In this document: one piece after another, positions 1-13,892 of the stretch
Position numbering within the stretch: the stretch's first letter is position 1
Layout of the letters: the number at the start of each line of letters is the position of its first letter
From: Rapana venosa
Taxonomy: Eukaryota; Mollusca; Gastropoda; Neogastropoda; Muricidae
Direction of reading: 5' to 3'
NCBI GenBank assembly: GCA_028751875.1
Contig: CM054158.1
Coordinates: 16,964,960-17,028,959 of the forward strand
DNA: 64,000 nt
The notes under the pieces: generated by a model
What the model was told of the DNA's origin: nothing
Databases searched by the model: none
Seen by the model: the letters and a program-made list of their open reading frames with translations, nothing else
Made by a program: the position numbers and the translations under genes

Positions 1-340
1 GTCAGGTCCATCCGAAGTTGGTCACGGTCTGACTTAAGTTGGGTCAGGTCCGTCTGAAGTTGGTCACGGTCTGTCCGCAGTTGGGTCAGGACCATCCGAA
101 GCTGGTCACGGTCTGACTTAAGTTGGGTCAGGTCCGTCTGAAGTTGGTCACGATCTGATCCAAGTTGGGTCAGACCTGCCTTCAGCTGACTGCAATCTGT
201 CCGAAGTTGGTCATGGGGTGACTGAAGTTGGGTCTTACTAGTGTCCACCTGGTTATGGTCTGACCGAAGCTGGGTCAGGTCTGCCTTCAATTGGTTGCAC
301 TCTGTGTGAAGTTGGTTATGGTCTGACTGCAGTTTCTTGT
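1..340 (-). repeat. Coding heptad repeat, 21-base units in an 84-base tandem
   Basis: Within the TRIM exon, 21-base units each encode one heptad of the QLKSDRD / QLQTDLT type on the minus strand. Positions 1-84 and 85-168 are nearly identical, so the recent unit is 84 bases (28 residues, four heptads). Units further right (169-340) are more diverged. Length is a multiple of 3 throughout, so the frame is kept. Confidence 0.9.
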
Positions 341-1326
341 GGTCTGTCTGCAGACTGCTGACGTCGCTGCGCAGATTCTGGTTTTCCTGCCAGGCCAGAG
401 AACTCTTGTCCTTGAAGCTGACGAGTTCCCGTCGCTGTGATGTCAGCTCCTCCCTCAGTGACGCGATCTCTTTCTGCAAAGCTGTTACGTCAGCAGACCC
501 TCCCTCATCCTTGTCCTGAACAGCAGATGCTGCCTTGTTTAGCAGACCAGTTTTTTGCTGTGCTGAGGCTGCTGTGTCCTGTGAAGGTCCATACAGTTGC
601 CTGTCATCATCCTCGTCAGCGCCTGAAGAATTCTCATCTCCCCGATTGGCAACGACAACAACAACGACGGTACTCATGAAATCACTAAGCGACTGCAGCA
701 GCGCGTGCTCGCTACCGTCGGCGATGTCGTACCTCAGCACTGGTTCATCATCAGCCTTCTGCAGCACCTCCTCAAAGCGACGGCGCGTGGATTCTGCGAG
801 GACATCGTCGCTCAAGTAACCCCTGGAGTCAAGTCCTGCCGTCGTGTCACCCGCTCCCTTCAAGGCTTCGCGCGCGAGGGAGGCTGTCTTCACCAGCGCT
901 TCAGACACAACGTTCGTGGCCTCTCTCAGGCTTCTCAGGCTAGTGTCACGAGCCTCAGGTCGCGAACGCCAGCAGCGAGGTGTAGCGGTGGTTGATGCGC
1001 CGCTCAGTGTCCTTTCTCTCCTGGGACAGCTTCTTCCCCTCTAGGGCCGCTTTCTTCAGCACGTTTTCCAGCATCTGCCGCGTGTCCCTCCTGCCTTGCC
1101 CCCCTGCAGACTGCGGCCTTGCCCGGCCGTCTCTGTCTGGGGTGATGGAGGCGGCGGCTGGAGACTGGCACAGCTTGTCGTGAGAGCGGCGGCAACGGCT
1201 GCAGAAGTTGTTGCCGCAGTTGGCGCATCGGAACTCCGCCTTCTGAGCTTCTTCGCAGAGGTCACAGTTAGGAGGTTGAGGGTTACCCACGCCTTCTTCT
1301 GCTGCTTCCGCGAGGTAGAAATTGCT
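1..1326 (-). CDS. TRIM-type protein, exon 3: B-box zinc finger and long coiled coil (partial, apparent frameshift)
   Basis: Third visible coding exon of a TRIM-family gene (RING/B-box/coiled-coil proteins are usually E3 ubiquitin ligases). The acceptor at 1328-1327 follows a pyrimidine-rich stretch, and the frame opens with SNFYLAEAAEEG. A B-box-like zinc finger follows (CDLC, then FRCANCGNNFCSRC, then a SH near 1200-1270), then a helical segment ending INHRYTSLLAFAT. That frame stops at 955-957. The next frame (codons starting at multiples of 3) is open from about 960 to 1, roughly 318 codons, and continues the same helix (EARDTSLRSLREATNVV). One extra base near 957 would explain the break, either as a real mutation or an assembly error. 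The left part is strict heptads (QLxxDxx). The exon runs off the window, so the C-terminal domain is unknown. Family call is firm; ortholog is not. Confidence 0.85.
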
Positions 1327-1489
1327 CTGTGTAGGCAGGCAGATGTGCAAACACACAACACACATGCATGCATGCAGCGCGCACACACACAGAACAGATT
1401 TTCTACCATAAAAACAGTCTCAACAAGAACAACAAAGAAATTCACAACAAAAGACATGTTAAGCCCAAGTCCTAATCATCCTGTTTTAA

Positions 1490-1827
1490 CACGCACGCAC
1501 GCACGCACGTGCGCGCGCGCGCACACACACCACAACACACACATACTCATACACACCACAACACACGAACACACATTCTCGCTCGCTCTCTCTCTCCACA
1601 CACACACACCACAACACACACAACCCACACATACACACACCACAACCCAAACATGCACACACCACAACACACACACACACACACTCCACAACACACACAA
1701 CAAACACTCACACACACACAACCACAACACAACACACTCTCACACACACACACACACTCACTCACACACTCCACACACACACACACACAACCCATAACAC
1801 ACACACACACAACAAAACTCATACACA

Positions 1828-1872
<45 letters not shown>

Positions 1873-1890
1873 GCACACACACACACCATC
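1490..1890. repeat. (CA)n-rich microsatellite block in TRIM intron 2
   Basis: Degenerate CA repeats with CACAACA and ACTC interruptions, starting in alternating CG/CA at about 1493. It fills most of the intron between TRIM exons 3 and 2. Open frames across it (Thr-His on plus, Cys-Val on minus) are repeat translation, not genes. Confidence 0.95.
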
Positions 1891-1922
1891 GTATCAGCGG
1901 TATCTGATGTGAATAATATTAC

Positions 1923-2006
1923 CTGCAGCTTCTTCACTCCGCCAGGCGGTACAGGGATGCAGGTACGACAGGTAGGGCAGGTCAAGGTGACCCTGGACCC
2001 TGTCCC
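1923..2006 (-). CDS. TRIM-type protein, exon 2: second half of the RING finger
   Basis: An 84-base, 28-codon exon. The acceptor (pyrimidine-rich, ending CCCAG at 2007) and the donor (CAG/GTAATA, GT at 1922-1921) are both good. It encodes [16 protein letters not shown] then [12 protein letters not shown]. The CPTC supplies the last two zinc ligands missing from exon 1, and the segment joins in phase 0 to exon 1 (ending EKER) and exon 3 (starting SNFYLAE). This is the standard layout RING - short linker - B-box. The acceptor lies only about 40 bases from a LINE insertion. Confidence 0.85.
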
Positions 2007-2044
2007 CTGGGACAGACAGGTCGCGCACACAATCATTATCATTA

Positions 2045-2440
2045 TGGCGGACATTACTACTATATGGAGCGGAGACATGGAGGACAACAAAGACCACCAT
2101 CAAGAAAGTGCAGTCCTTCATCAACAGCTGCCTGAGACGAATCCTCCAGATCCACTGGCCCGACACCATCAGCAACGCAGACCTGTGGCAACGTACCAAC
2201 CAGCTGCCAGCCGAGAATGAAATCCGTCGCAGGAGATGGGGATGGATCGGGCACACCCTGAGAAAGCCAGCCAGCAACATCACAAGGCAGGCACTATCAT
2301 GGAACCCCCAGGGAAAACGAAAAAGAGGAAGGCCAAGAAACACCTGGCGACGCGACCTTGAGGCAGAAACCAGGAAGATGGGATATACCTGGAGACAGCT
2401 GGAGAGAATAGCCCAGGACAGAGGACTCAGATGACGCAGA
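2045..2440 (+). mobile_element. Non-LTR retrotransposon 3' fragment (endonuclease/RT C-terminus)
   Basis: A 5'-truncated LINE fragment. It encodes [20 protein letters not shown], then [30 protein letters not shown] and [14 protein letters not shown], the C-terminal tail typical of endonuclease/reverse-transcriptase LINE proteins. The same text, nearly base for base, recurs at 17935-18310, so both belong to one family. This copy keeps its frame to a stop at about 2432. It sits in TRIM intron 1 directly upstream (in plus coordinates, above) of exon 2. Confidence 0.85.
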
Positions 2441-2896
2441 TGATAATGAGCACTTTGTACTTTGACAATGTCTAGTACCAGGGATCATGTCAGTGTCACA
2501 AGAAGCGCTGAGCTGTGTTACGGTCACTTGCTTTGTTAGGGGTATTGTTTGTTGTTGGTTTTTGTTTGTTGTTGTGTTTGTTTTGGTTTTGTGTGGGGGA
2601 AGGGGGGGGGGGTAGTTAGGGGGGGGGGGGGGGTAGTTGGGGGGGGGGGGGAGGGAAGTTTGCCTCATTCTTTGGCTAGAGCTATGCTGTTTACTAGTAG
2701 TGATATTTTACGTATACAACCGCGCGTGCGCGTGTGTAACTATGTGTTTGTGTGTGTCCGTTTGTGTGTGTGTGTATGTATGTGTGTGTGTGTGGAGAGA
2801 GAGAGAGAGAGAGGGAGAGTGTATGTGTGTGTGTATGCGTACGTGCGTGCGTGCTTGCGAGCGCGCGCGCGCGCGCGTGTGTGTGTGTGTGGTGTG

Positions 2897-2984
<88 letters not shown>

Positions 2985-3181
2985 ATAATGCGAGTACGTC
3001 TTTGTGCGTGAGGGTGTCAAACAACTGAGTGTATACAGTCATAGAAGCACAGAATGTTGCTGTGTTGTGTGTATCATCGTCGTTTGCTACAAGTTATCTC
3101 TCTGTGTACTGGCTTAGCGTATAACTGCGGCATTATGGCACATTAGCCAGGCAGATATCAGCTGTTATCTCACCTCAATTT

Positions 3182-3252
<71 letters not shown>

Positions 3253-3263
3253 AAAGAGCGCGC

Positions 3264-3294
<31 letters not shown>

Positions 3295-3353
3295 TGTGTG
3301 TGTGTGTGTGTGTGAGTGTGTTTGAGAGACAGCGTGCGTGCATGCGTGTATAT

Positions 3354-3385
<32 letters not shown>

Positions 3386-3420
3386 GTGTGTGTGCATTGC
3401 GTGTGCGTGCGTTTGTTTGA
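2441..3420. repeat. Poly-G and compound GT/GA microsatellites, TRIM intron 1
   Basis: G tracts occupy 2602-2651. A GT/GA/GC compound microsatellite runs 2720-2985. A second (GT)n(GA)n then GCGT/GT block runs 3180-3410. A short piece at about 2667-2720 resembles the S2 SINE 3' end in reverse (GGCTAGAGCT ... AGTGATATTTT). No coding sequence is seen. Confidence 0.9.
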
Positions 3421-3489
3421 GAACAAAGTTGAAAGACATGGTTTCTATTTGTTGAAAGATTGCACAATGCATGCACGACGAACATTCAC

Positions 3490-4380
3490 TTTATGAATAT
3501 AATAATAATAACAATAATAATAATAATAATAATAATACATGGAATTCATACAGTGCTATATCTTGCAAAAAACAAAACAAAGCGCTTTCATTCATCCTAG
3601 TCTTTCACATGCAGCCAGTTACAATTAATAGATTTTTAGAAATTCAAATGTAAACACACACACACGCACAAGTAATAGTTTTTACAAATCCAAATGTAAA
3701 CACACGCGCGCGCGCGCGCGTGCCCACACACACATAAAGGTTGTACAATCCGGCAGGGTGGTGGGATGAGGGGGGCTGGTTATTGAGGGCAGGGACAGAA
3801 ATGAGATGAAACAAGAGGAGAGAATCTTAGGTTTGAAATAAATGTGTCTTCAGGCTGAATTTAAAAGCGCCATAAGTAGGCTTTTGGCGGAGAGAGAGAG
3901 AGAGAGGGGGGGGGGGGGGGGGGGGGGGGGGTCATTCCAGATCGATGGACCAGAAACAGAGAAAGAGCGACGGCCAACAGTGGACTGGTTGAATCTAGGC
4001 ACAAGGTATCTGCAGCAGAGCGGAGGGAACGAGAAGGAGTGTACAAGTGAAGACATCCACAGAGGTAGGAAGGTGCTGTTTTGTGGATAAGTTTGTAACA
4101 GAGGGTACAGATCTTATAGTTTACTTTCTGTGGCACAGGCAGCCAGTGGAGAGATCGCAAGAGAGGAGTAATGTGCTCAGATTTTTTTCTTCCTGAGGAC
4201 TATTCGAGCTGCAGAGTTTTGTATACGTTGAAGAGGGCGGATAGATGATGCTGGCAGACCAGCCAGAAGAGAATTGCAATAGTCCAGACGTGAGAGAATG
4301 AGAGACGTGACTAGTTTGGATGTTGCATCAGAGGACAGATAGAGCCACGAAAAGGAAGAAGGAGGGAATGAAAACGGAGG
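3490..4380 (-). mobile_element. CR1/L2-like LINE 3' end, decayed
   Basis: The minus strand encodes RT C-terminal motifs in pieces. [18 protein letters not shown] and [17 protein letters not shown] fall at about 4315-4180. HITPLLRSLHWLPVPQKVN, then LCYKLIHKTAPSYL and YTPSRSLRSAAD, fall at about 4165-4010. A frame-shifted YLVPRFNQSTVGRRSFSV and SGPSIWND end near 3935. This is the well-known 'LHWLPV...RL.YK' tail of CR1/L2-type elements. At least two frameshifts make it dead. A (GA)n(G)26 tract at 3890-3931 interrupts it. The 3' UTR ends near 3540 in an ATTCCATGTATT-like terminus followed by (ATT)n at 3498-3538. Confidence 0.85.
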
Positions 4381-4399
4381 AATTGAAGTCAACATGGTA

Positions 4400-4640
4400 G
4401 AGCTGTAATTCTGGTAGAGGTGGTTGTGTTGGTGGTGGTAATAGTGGTAGCAGTAGTAGCAGTGTAGTAGTAGTACGTAGTAGTAGTAAGTAATAGTGGT
4501 ACTAGTAGTAATAGTAGTAGTAGTAGTAGTAGCAACAGCAGCAGCAGCGGCGGCAGCAGCAACAGAAGTAGCAGCTGCGTTATTACTGGATGCATAGTAT
4601 AGAAGAGGAAGAAGAAAATAAAAGCTGTTGATGGCGGTGT
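4400..4640. repeat. Trinucleotide-rich repeat (GTA/TAG/GCA)
   Basis: Degenerate GTA, TAG and GCA triplets (4430-4580) with GGTGTTGGTGGT-type triplets at 4630-4650. It lies in TRIM intron 1 just upstream of the LINE fragment. The apparent poly-Leu/poly-Thr frames are artefacts. Confidence 0.9.
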
Positions 4641-5166
4641 TGGTGGTGTTGGTGTAGAAACTGGAAGAAAGCTGCAGCCCTAGAGTCCAGGGGCATTTGT
4701 ATGTTGAACTAATCAACAAATCAATATTTTAAAAAACACATATAATCTTGCATAGTGGGGTTTTCCCTCTCCTGCCAAAGAGGAAGTCTGATAAGATAAT
4801 CACAGTTTGGCTTTACCCTTGCATGTAGATGGGTGATTAACTGGAGTCATGATTAACTGGAGTCATACAAGCTATCTGTCCAAACAAACAAGTAATCGCA
4901 TTACACAAATGTTCTTTCCTATTTTTGGTGTGCCCCATAAATTATGGCCTCTGTGGTCGACAGAGAGCTATAAACAACAAGACTGAATTAAATTGGACCT
5001 GTTTTGGGTCTAAAACTTCTAGCAAAATTACACACCATCATCAGTAACAAGGATGCCCAGAAGAACAAAAAGAAACTTTAGAGATTATTAAAATAAACAC
5101 CCTACATGGAAACATAGTAAGCTAATGCAGTGTGACACACAAATTAATATTTCCCAATCTTCTTAC
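4641..5166. other. Remainder of TRIM intron 1
   Basis: Unique AT-rich sequence with a short direct repeat of GATTAACTGGAGTCAT at about 4835-4866. No other feature is seen. Confidence 0.7.
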
Positions 5167-5316
5167 CCTCTCCTTCTCCGCAAGTTGAGCCAGACACGGC
5201 GAACAGAACGTATGAAAACACGACAATAGTTTCGGCGCTCGTCCTCTGAAGGGTTCCAAACAGACGCTACATGTCCGATGGTTGTCTACTTTATGTTGGC
5301 TTTTCTCACTCGCCAT
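5167..5316 (-). CDS. TRIM-type protein, exon 1: RING finger start
   Basis: First coding exon, 50 codons from ATG at 5316-5314 to the donor AGG/GTAAGA (GT at 5166-5165). It reads MASEKSQHKVDNHRTCSVCL, then EPFRGRAPKLLSCFHTFCSP and CLAQLAEKER. The C-x2-C ... C-x-H-x2-C-x2-C pattern (Cys16, Cys19, Cys33, His35, Cys38, Cys41) is six of the eight RING ligands; the final CPTC pair is in exon 2. Phase 0 at the donor fits exon 2. TRIM RING proteins bind E2 enzymes and transfer ubiquitin; substrate and C-terminal domain are unknown here. Confidence 0.88.
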
Positions 5317-5400
5317 GTTAAACCGATCCTCTCGGAAGTCGTGTGCTTGTAGGTCGTGTCGTCTGTAGGCGTACAGCGATTTGTCTGCCCCTTAAGTAAA

Positions 5401-5408
5401 TGACGTCA
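5401..5408. promoter_or_regulatory. Palindromic CRE/ATF site upstream of TRIM start
   Basis: Perfect TGACGTCA, 85 bases upstream of the TRIM ATG. This 8-base palindrome is the CREB/ATF consensus. Function is inferred from sequence and position only. Confidence 0.45.
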
Positions 5409-8090
<2,682 letters not shown>

Positions 8091-8103
8091 CATTTGTTTA
8101 GCT

Positions 8104-8109
8104 TCTTTA

Positions 8110-8161
<52 letters not shown>

Positions 8162-8163
8162 AT
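8104..8163. repeat. (TA)n microsatellite
   Basis: About 55 bases of alternating TA with two phase shifts (ATTATA). Confidence 0.95.
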
Positions 8164-9274
8164 AGTCCTATACTGCTTCCTTACTCTGGCCCATTTGCGA
8201 TCACAAGTGACAAGCTGTACTGCTCCATGCTGCTCGAGTCTTAGCAGCTTCCTCCCATGATTAGAAATCATAAATTATACAGCGCGGGTGGGGGTAAGGG
8301 GGTGGGATCTCTAAAGACAGCAGATCAATCACAGTTGTGGTGGGCCTAAAGCAGCCACTGTAATAGCACAATACCAATCAGCAAACAGCCTTATTGCACA
8401 ACAAAGTAAAATCTCATATTATGCCAACAATCGGTGTGAAAAAACAAAAAAACAAAACAACAACAACAAAACCCCACACAACCAAAAATATATACTCTAC
8501 AACCAGAAGAAGAAAAAAACAAATCACATAATACTGGTAACAGAAATAAAGAGAATGAGAGGGGAAAAAAAAACACCCTACAATTTTGTCTAATATCACT
8601 TAAAAGTGAAAAGACGTTAAAGAGAAACCAACCAACTGCAAGTTATGATGGCCATTCACATCAAAGATGCCCACTTCTACTGTTAATCATATGCTTGCTT
8701 TGATAATACAAAGAACTAGATCACCAGTCTAGGTTAGATTATAAAACAATTTGAGACCACTTCAGAAAGCATCTCCAACAACAACAAAAAAGCTGTAAAA
8801 TTTTTATCAGGGAGGATAACACACATGAAGGATGTGGGGTTGAAGGGTGGTGGTGAGAACAAAAAAATTACGGTGTAAACTACTGGTACCGTAAACTACT
8901 GGTACAAATCTCGGTTGCAGAGCTCTATGAGATTCACTACTTTGTAAAATAAGGAGATCTGAAACAATGAGGTTTTTTTTGTTTTTTTAAATGAGATTCA
9001 ACAGGTCAAGAAGGAGGAGAAGAAAAAGAAGACGAAGAAGAGAGAGAGAGAGAGAGAGGCAGACAGGAGACAGAGACAGAGACTGCGACAGATGGACAGA
9101 TTTCTGTACCTCCCACTTGTCCTTCACCTCAAATTTAAAGCAAACAAAATTTGGTTTTAAAAAAAAATGATACATATACAAAAATTGTACAGGCTCTAAA
9201 AGAAAACAATGACTGAGAAGAACATGAAAACAGAAACTGCAAAGATTCTTCAGCAGGAAACTATTCAGACCATT
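8164..9274. other. Gene-free stretch
   Basis: AT-rich unique sequence with a GA tract at 9039-9057 and a 14-base direct repeat (GTAAACTACTGGTA) at about 8875-8905. No coding signal is seen. Confidence 0.7.
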
Positions 9275-9690
9275 ACGGGTGGATCAGTGGTCTAGATATA
9301 ATAGACCTATCTAGAAACCAGCAAGTTACGGGTTTGATCCTGTTTGAATCCAACACTCACCCCACCCCTATCAACACCTTCAGTGGTGGTTTGGGCACAA
9401 GTCTTTCAAAGGAGACAATAAACCAAAGTCCCATGCGCATTACACATTTAGCATATGTTAAATAAATAAATAATAAATAAAACTTGGCAAAAAGAGTTGT
9501 CCCTGGCAAAATTCTATATATTAAAAAAAAAAAGCTGCTCTCTAACTCACAGGGACACAAGTTACATAATGACATGCAGACCCCCCAAAAAATATACCAA
9601 AAAAAAGGGAGACACTGTTGCTCTTGCTGTAACACACTTTCTTGTGGAGAGCCGCCTGAACTTCAGGCAGAGAGAGGGTGGTGAGTGAAC
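9275..9690 (+). mobile_element. SINE type S1 copy
   Basis: tRNA-like head GTGGATCAGTGGTCTAGA with a B-box-like GGGTTTGATCC near 9330. It continues with the family's shared body (GGTTTGGGCACAAGTCTTTC, AGTTGTCCCTGGCAAAATTC, and a TGTTGCTCTTG segment). It matches the copies at 19305-19670, 23331-23823 (reverse), 31565-31940 and 41350-41660. Confidence 0.8.
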
Positions 9691-10949
9691 AATACAATGA
9701 TGGTCAACGCAATTCCCTGCAGACTTCCCCAAAGGCTAGCCATGAATTCAATCAACCTTTCTCTCTCCAGTTTCCAATCAGGTACCTGTTGTTTTTCTAA
9801 CCCTGCTGACCATGAAAACCATTTTCAGCTGACACTAGGTCAAAACAAAAAAACAAAAAACAAAAAAAGGGAAAAGGGGGGGGGGGGGGGGGGGGGGGAG
9901 AGAAAAGCAACAACAACAACAACAAAAAAAGAGAAAAGAATTCATGAGGAGAAGCATAGAGCCTACAGCTCAGAACCCCCAAGTCAAACGCTGCAGAGAA
10001 CTTATGGACAGAATTTTTTTTTTTTTTTTTAAAGCCCTGAGCACTTTGCAATGAAATATAACCCAAATAAACCAAGAATCCAGCCCCAGCAGCTTAACAC
10101 AGTCACACTTATCAGCTGGGTCCAAACACATACATCAAACTTGGATTATTTCTACACACAAAAAATGACAATGGCAAACTGAGGTAACACAAGGGAATTC
10201 ACTCATTCCAGGTGTAAAATAAGTCCACACAAAAAATATCAATAGTCCACAAGCACCTAAATATCAAAATACTACATGTGGAGAATAATTTCTTAACAAA
10301 CTAAATGCAAATGGATTGATCAAGACAACAACAAAAAAGAGAGGAGGGGGGTTGTCAGAGTTTATGAGGCCGAAGGGGGAAAAAAAGGAAATCTGTCGCT
10401 GAGCACAATTTTTCAAAGGTGGGGATACTACTCGTTTTGAAAAAAAGCACCCATTACTTTCTTTTTCAACCCCACCCCACCCCCCAACCCTCACACACTC
10501 ACACAGAGCAGCCAAGAAACAATGCCCACACAATCACCAGACAAAATACTGCCTGCCAGATGAGATTCAAAACAGCAGCAAGAAACCTACTTGCACATCA
10601 CAGCCACCACACTTGCTTTAGAAATCACAGTTCACTCCCCTCCTCTGAGCTGTAACCAATGAAAAAAAAAGGTTTTTTTTTTAAAAAATATGTCAACAAT
10701 ACATGGAAAAATAATCACAATAATAATAGTAATAATAATAAAAAGACAAATACAATTATCACTAAATACAGTAACAGAGACGACCAATATCTACAATATT
10801 CAAATAAAAGATATAGATATATATGTATACAAACTATCCCAAACCATTTTATGTTCATAAAAGGCAGGCATTTGAGAATGCATCGGCTAAACACTGGACG
10901 CACGCATGCACGCACACTGGATAAGATTACTGATGATATCTGAGCATGA
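9691..10949. other. Gene-free stretch with (G)23 tract
   Basis: AT-rich sequence. A run of 23 G lies at 9876-9898, then AAC triplets and T homopolymers. Nothing coding is recognised. Confidence 0.7.
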
Positions 10950-11140
10950 AACACAGATTTTCACACAATTATCAATCAGATTTTCAAATAATTATCCAAC
11001 TTCCACACAACCATTCAGGTTTCATACATTTATCCAATTTCCACACAATCACTGATTTTCACACAATGATCCAGTTTTCACACAATTGTTCCATTTTCAC
11101 AGTTAGGCTATCCACTTTTCTCACAATTCTTGTCATTACT
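10950..11140 (+). repeat. Degenerate short tandem repeat, about 18-base unit
   Basis: Repeated units of the form TTTTCACACAATNATCCA, with variable flanks, about nine or ten times (for example at 10960, 11035, 11056, 11074, 11092). It is not a simple microsatellite. The plus-strand frame reads as repeated FHT/FSH-type hexapeptides but has no other sign of coding. Confidence 0.7.
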
Positions 11141-11914
11141 GTTCTTAGCCAAGCCAACAATGAAAACTACATTTGAGCCAATGTTGCATCAAAAATAAGA
11201 ATGAAGTGACAAAAAAAAAAATCAACAGAAAATGAATCATAAATCAGTCTGAAACAAGAAGACAGCTTTCTGGAAAAGAAAATGGAGAATTTTAACATTC
11301 TACCACAAATTTGCATTAGTGCATATGTATATGTTAAACCCCTAGCATAGATTTTTAATCCACTCTTTTTTTTTTGACACAAGGGACCCCAAAAATGAAT
11401 GAAAATATCAACTCTCTCAAAATCTATGGAAAAACTGTGCATCCAATAATGGGTACTACTGATACACTTATCACACCACACACAAAAGAATCATTTAACA
11501 AATATTTAGGTGCAAAAACACACATTACAAAAGTGTTTTAACTATCAGATTCATAGACAGGCTTGAAAAAACACGCACACATCTAACCCCAATCCTGGTG
11601 AAAGTAATAAAAATAATAGAAAAATTACGCTAAAGGAATAAGACAGAAAGAAAAAATATAGTGGGAAACAAAAGAGAGTGATGGAAAAGGGGAAATTCAT
11701 AGCACTGAATTTTCAGAAGATAAAACATATAATTTGTACTGGAAATCCCCACTTTTATAAACCCAATCACAAAAGGAAAATACAGCACACTACTATCACT
11801 GACTTTATAGCAAGTGAAACAGGACTGTTAAATTGTTGATATTCAAGTCAACACCTACCTACCAGAATGTTTTTTTGGTCGTTTTTTTACCTGTCCTGAA
11901 TGCGTTTAACCTTC
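11141..11914. other. Gene-free stretch
   Basis: AT-rich sequence with no recognisable gene or repeat. Confidence 0.65.
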
Positions 11915-12545
11915 TACTGAATGGAAAGCTGAGCTGTGGAGTAATAGTAGATGTCTTTATTATAAAAACTATAAGATCGATTTTGGTATGGAAAAATATA
12001 TAACTTGTCTACCAGATGTATATGTTTACACTCTTATGAAGTTTCGTTGTAGCTGTCACAAGCTTCCTATTGACTTTGGACGTTTCCATAATATACCAAG
12101 GGAAGAAAGAATATGTTCAAAATGCAATATGTCTGTTTTAGGGGATGAATTTCATTTTATCATGGAATGTCCCCACTTCAAACATTTACGACAAGATTTT
12201 ATTCCCCGACATTTTCTTCAACCCATGAGCAGTTATAATTTCTGTAGGCTAATGAAATGCAAATCTCGAAAAGTTCTCCTGTTGCTCTCAAAATTCATAA
12301 GATTTGCAGGTATTTCTTGAAATTTCAATTCTTTCATATGTGTAGATTATGTCTCTTAAAGAAATGTGTACACTTAAAAATAGTATTGAGTCATTAATAC
12401 TGTTTGCTTATCATTATGCTTGCTTTTCAGTTACTGTTAGTATTCATGTTATTTTGGGGTATATTGCTGTTAGGTTTATTCTCCTGTTCAATTTGTTTGT
12501 AATCCTCCATACCCCAAAAGGGGTGAAAGGAATTAAATCTTGAAA
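11915..12545 (+). mobile_element. Non-LTR retrotransposon 3' fragment (C-terminal zinc-knuckle-like domain)
   Basis: An open frame from about 11920 to 12320 reads WKAELWSNSRCLYYKNYKID, FRCSCHKLPIDFGRFHNIPR, then ERICSKCNMSVLGDEFHFIM and ECPHFKHLRQDF. The C-x2-C ... EFHF-x2-EC pattern ends many LINE RT proteins. It is 5'-truncated. The 3' UTR ends near 12545 in GGTGAAAGGAATTAAATC. It belongs to the same broad LINE group as the fragment at 28616-29098 but is a different sequence. Confidence 0.8.
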
Positions 12546-13892
12546 TCGCACTTGTATCAAAAACTGACAGAGAATAACTACGCCCTAAATCCCACACCCT
12601 GTGAACAGGACTGTCAACTAAAGTTGCTTGAACAGCATTTCAAGTGAATGGTTATTCTGGTGGTGGTTGCTTTTTTTTCTTCTGCACATGTGTAAAATGT
12701 TTGAGGTCTAAAATTTTCATTACACAACTTTCACACAGGCTTGTCTTGCAAAAATTAAGCACAGTTACTTCCCTTTGACCTGTGCACTACAGACTACTGA
12801 GAGATTTTTACACAAGACACTACAGCAATCAACAAAATAGCTTCAGGATTGTGGGGCACTATCAAAATGCACAGTTGAACTCTCTCCTGACAACAATGCC
12901 CGATTTTTAAATCACTGAGAGATTTTTTTTCCCCAGTTTGGTTGAGTTTAGTTGCTATAATCACGTGTATATATACATGTATGTCTAAGAAAGCCTTTTT
13001 TATTCTTTAAAAAAAAAAAGAGACTAAGATTCGGGGGGGGGGGGGGGGGGAATACTTGAGAACAATAAAATCAAAATATTTTTAAACCTAATAACAGGAA
13101 AGCACATAAAGAAAACATGCCAAAAAATGAGGAGATTTTATTAACAAGAAACAAAGGGGCAGCGAATCCATTAGTAAGCCTATCAAAAACAACATAAACT
13201 CACCAAATTTTGCCTTGGCAGCTAGAAATTTAAAAAAACAACAAATAAACAGACAACAAAAAGAATCATACATACACCTGACAGATAAAGGGTTAACAAT
13301 GGAGGGGAGTGGGCACAGCAAAGGTATCAGACAATGCAAGACATCTCCACTGTCTAAGAGACTGCCAACACTTTGATTTTAAATTATCTCAGACTGGTAA
13401 GTGATTAAGCGGCTATAACATCCAACAGTATTGTTTTTCAAAGCATAGTTGTCGTCTTTTGTGAGGTAGAACTAGAGGCATAGTCAATGACTTTTGTGTT
13501 GTAATTTTGGTTAAAAACATGACTTGCTGTTTGTTTGAGAAAAGACTGGAGAAAAAAAGTCTGAAGCAGTCGACACTGAATAATGTTGAAAATTGAGTTG
13601 TGCATGTGTTCCATCGGTCAGCAGACAGATTCAATAACATTTCATCAGATTTTAACCTGCTCACAAAAAGCAGTACTTGGTAACATATTTATATAATGTG
13701 CTTAACAGGACTTTCACATTTTACTAAGTTTGTTTACAATGTGAACAAATCGTGAAGCTACATAAACAAATGACATAAAACCTCTAAGAAAATACAGGAA
13801 GCTAAGCGACACTAGTGAGATATAGCTGACAACTGGATCTTAGACTTTTCATTGGTAACACCTAAAAGCAAGAAAAAATACTTACCGAACTA
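12546..13892. other. Gene-free stretch
   Basis: AT-rich sequence with a (G)18 tract at 13033-13050. No coding signal is recognised. Confidence 0.65.

Noticed and set aside
1096..1907. Long plus-strand frames rich in Thr-His (233 and 132 codons)
   Set aside because: They are translations of the (CA)n block and the antisense of TRIM exon 3.
2549..3455. Cys-Val and Glu-Arg frames on both strands
   Set aside because: Pure products of GT and GA microsatellites; no other sequence supports a protein.
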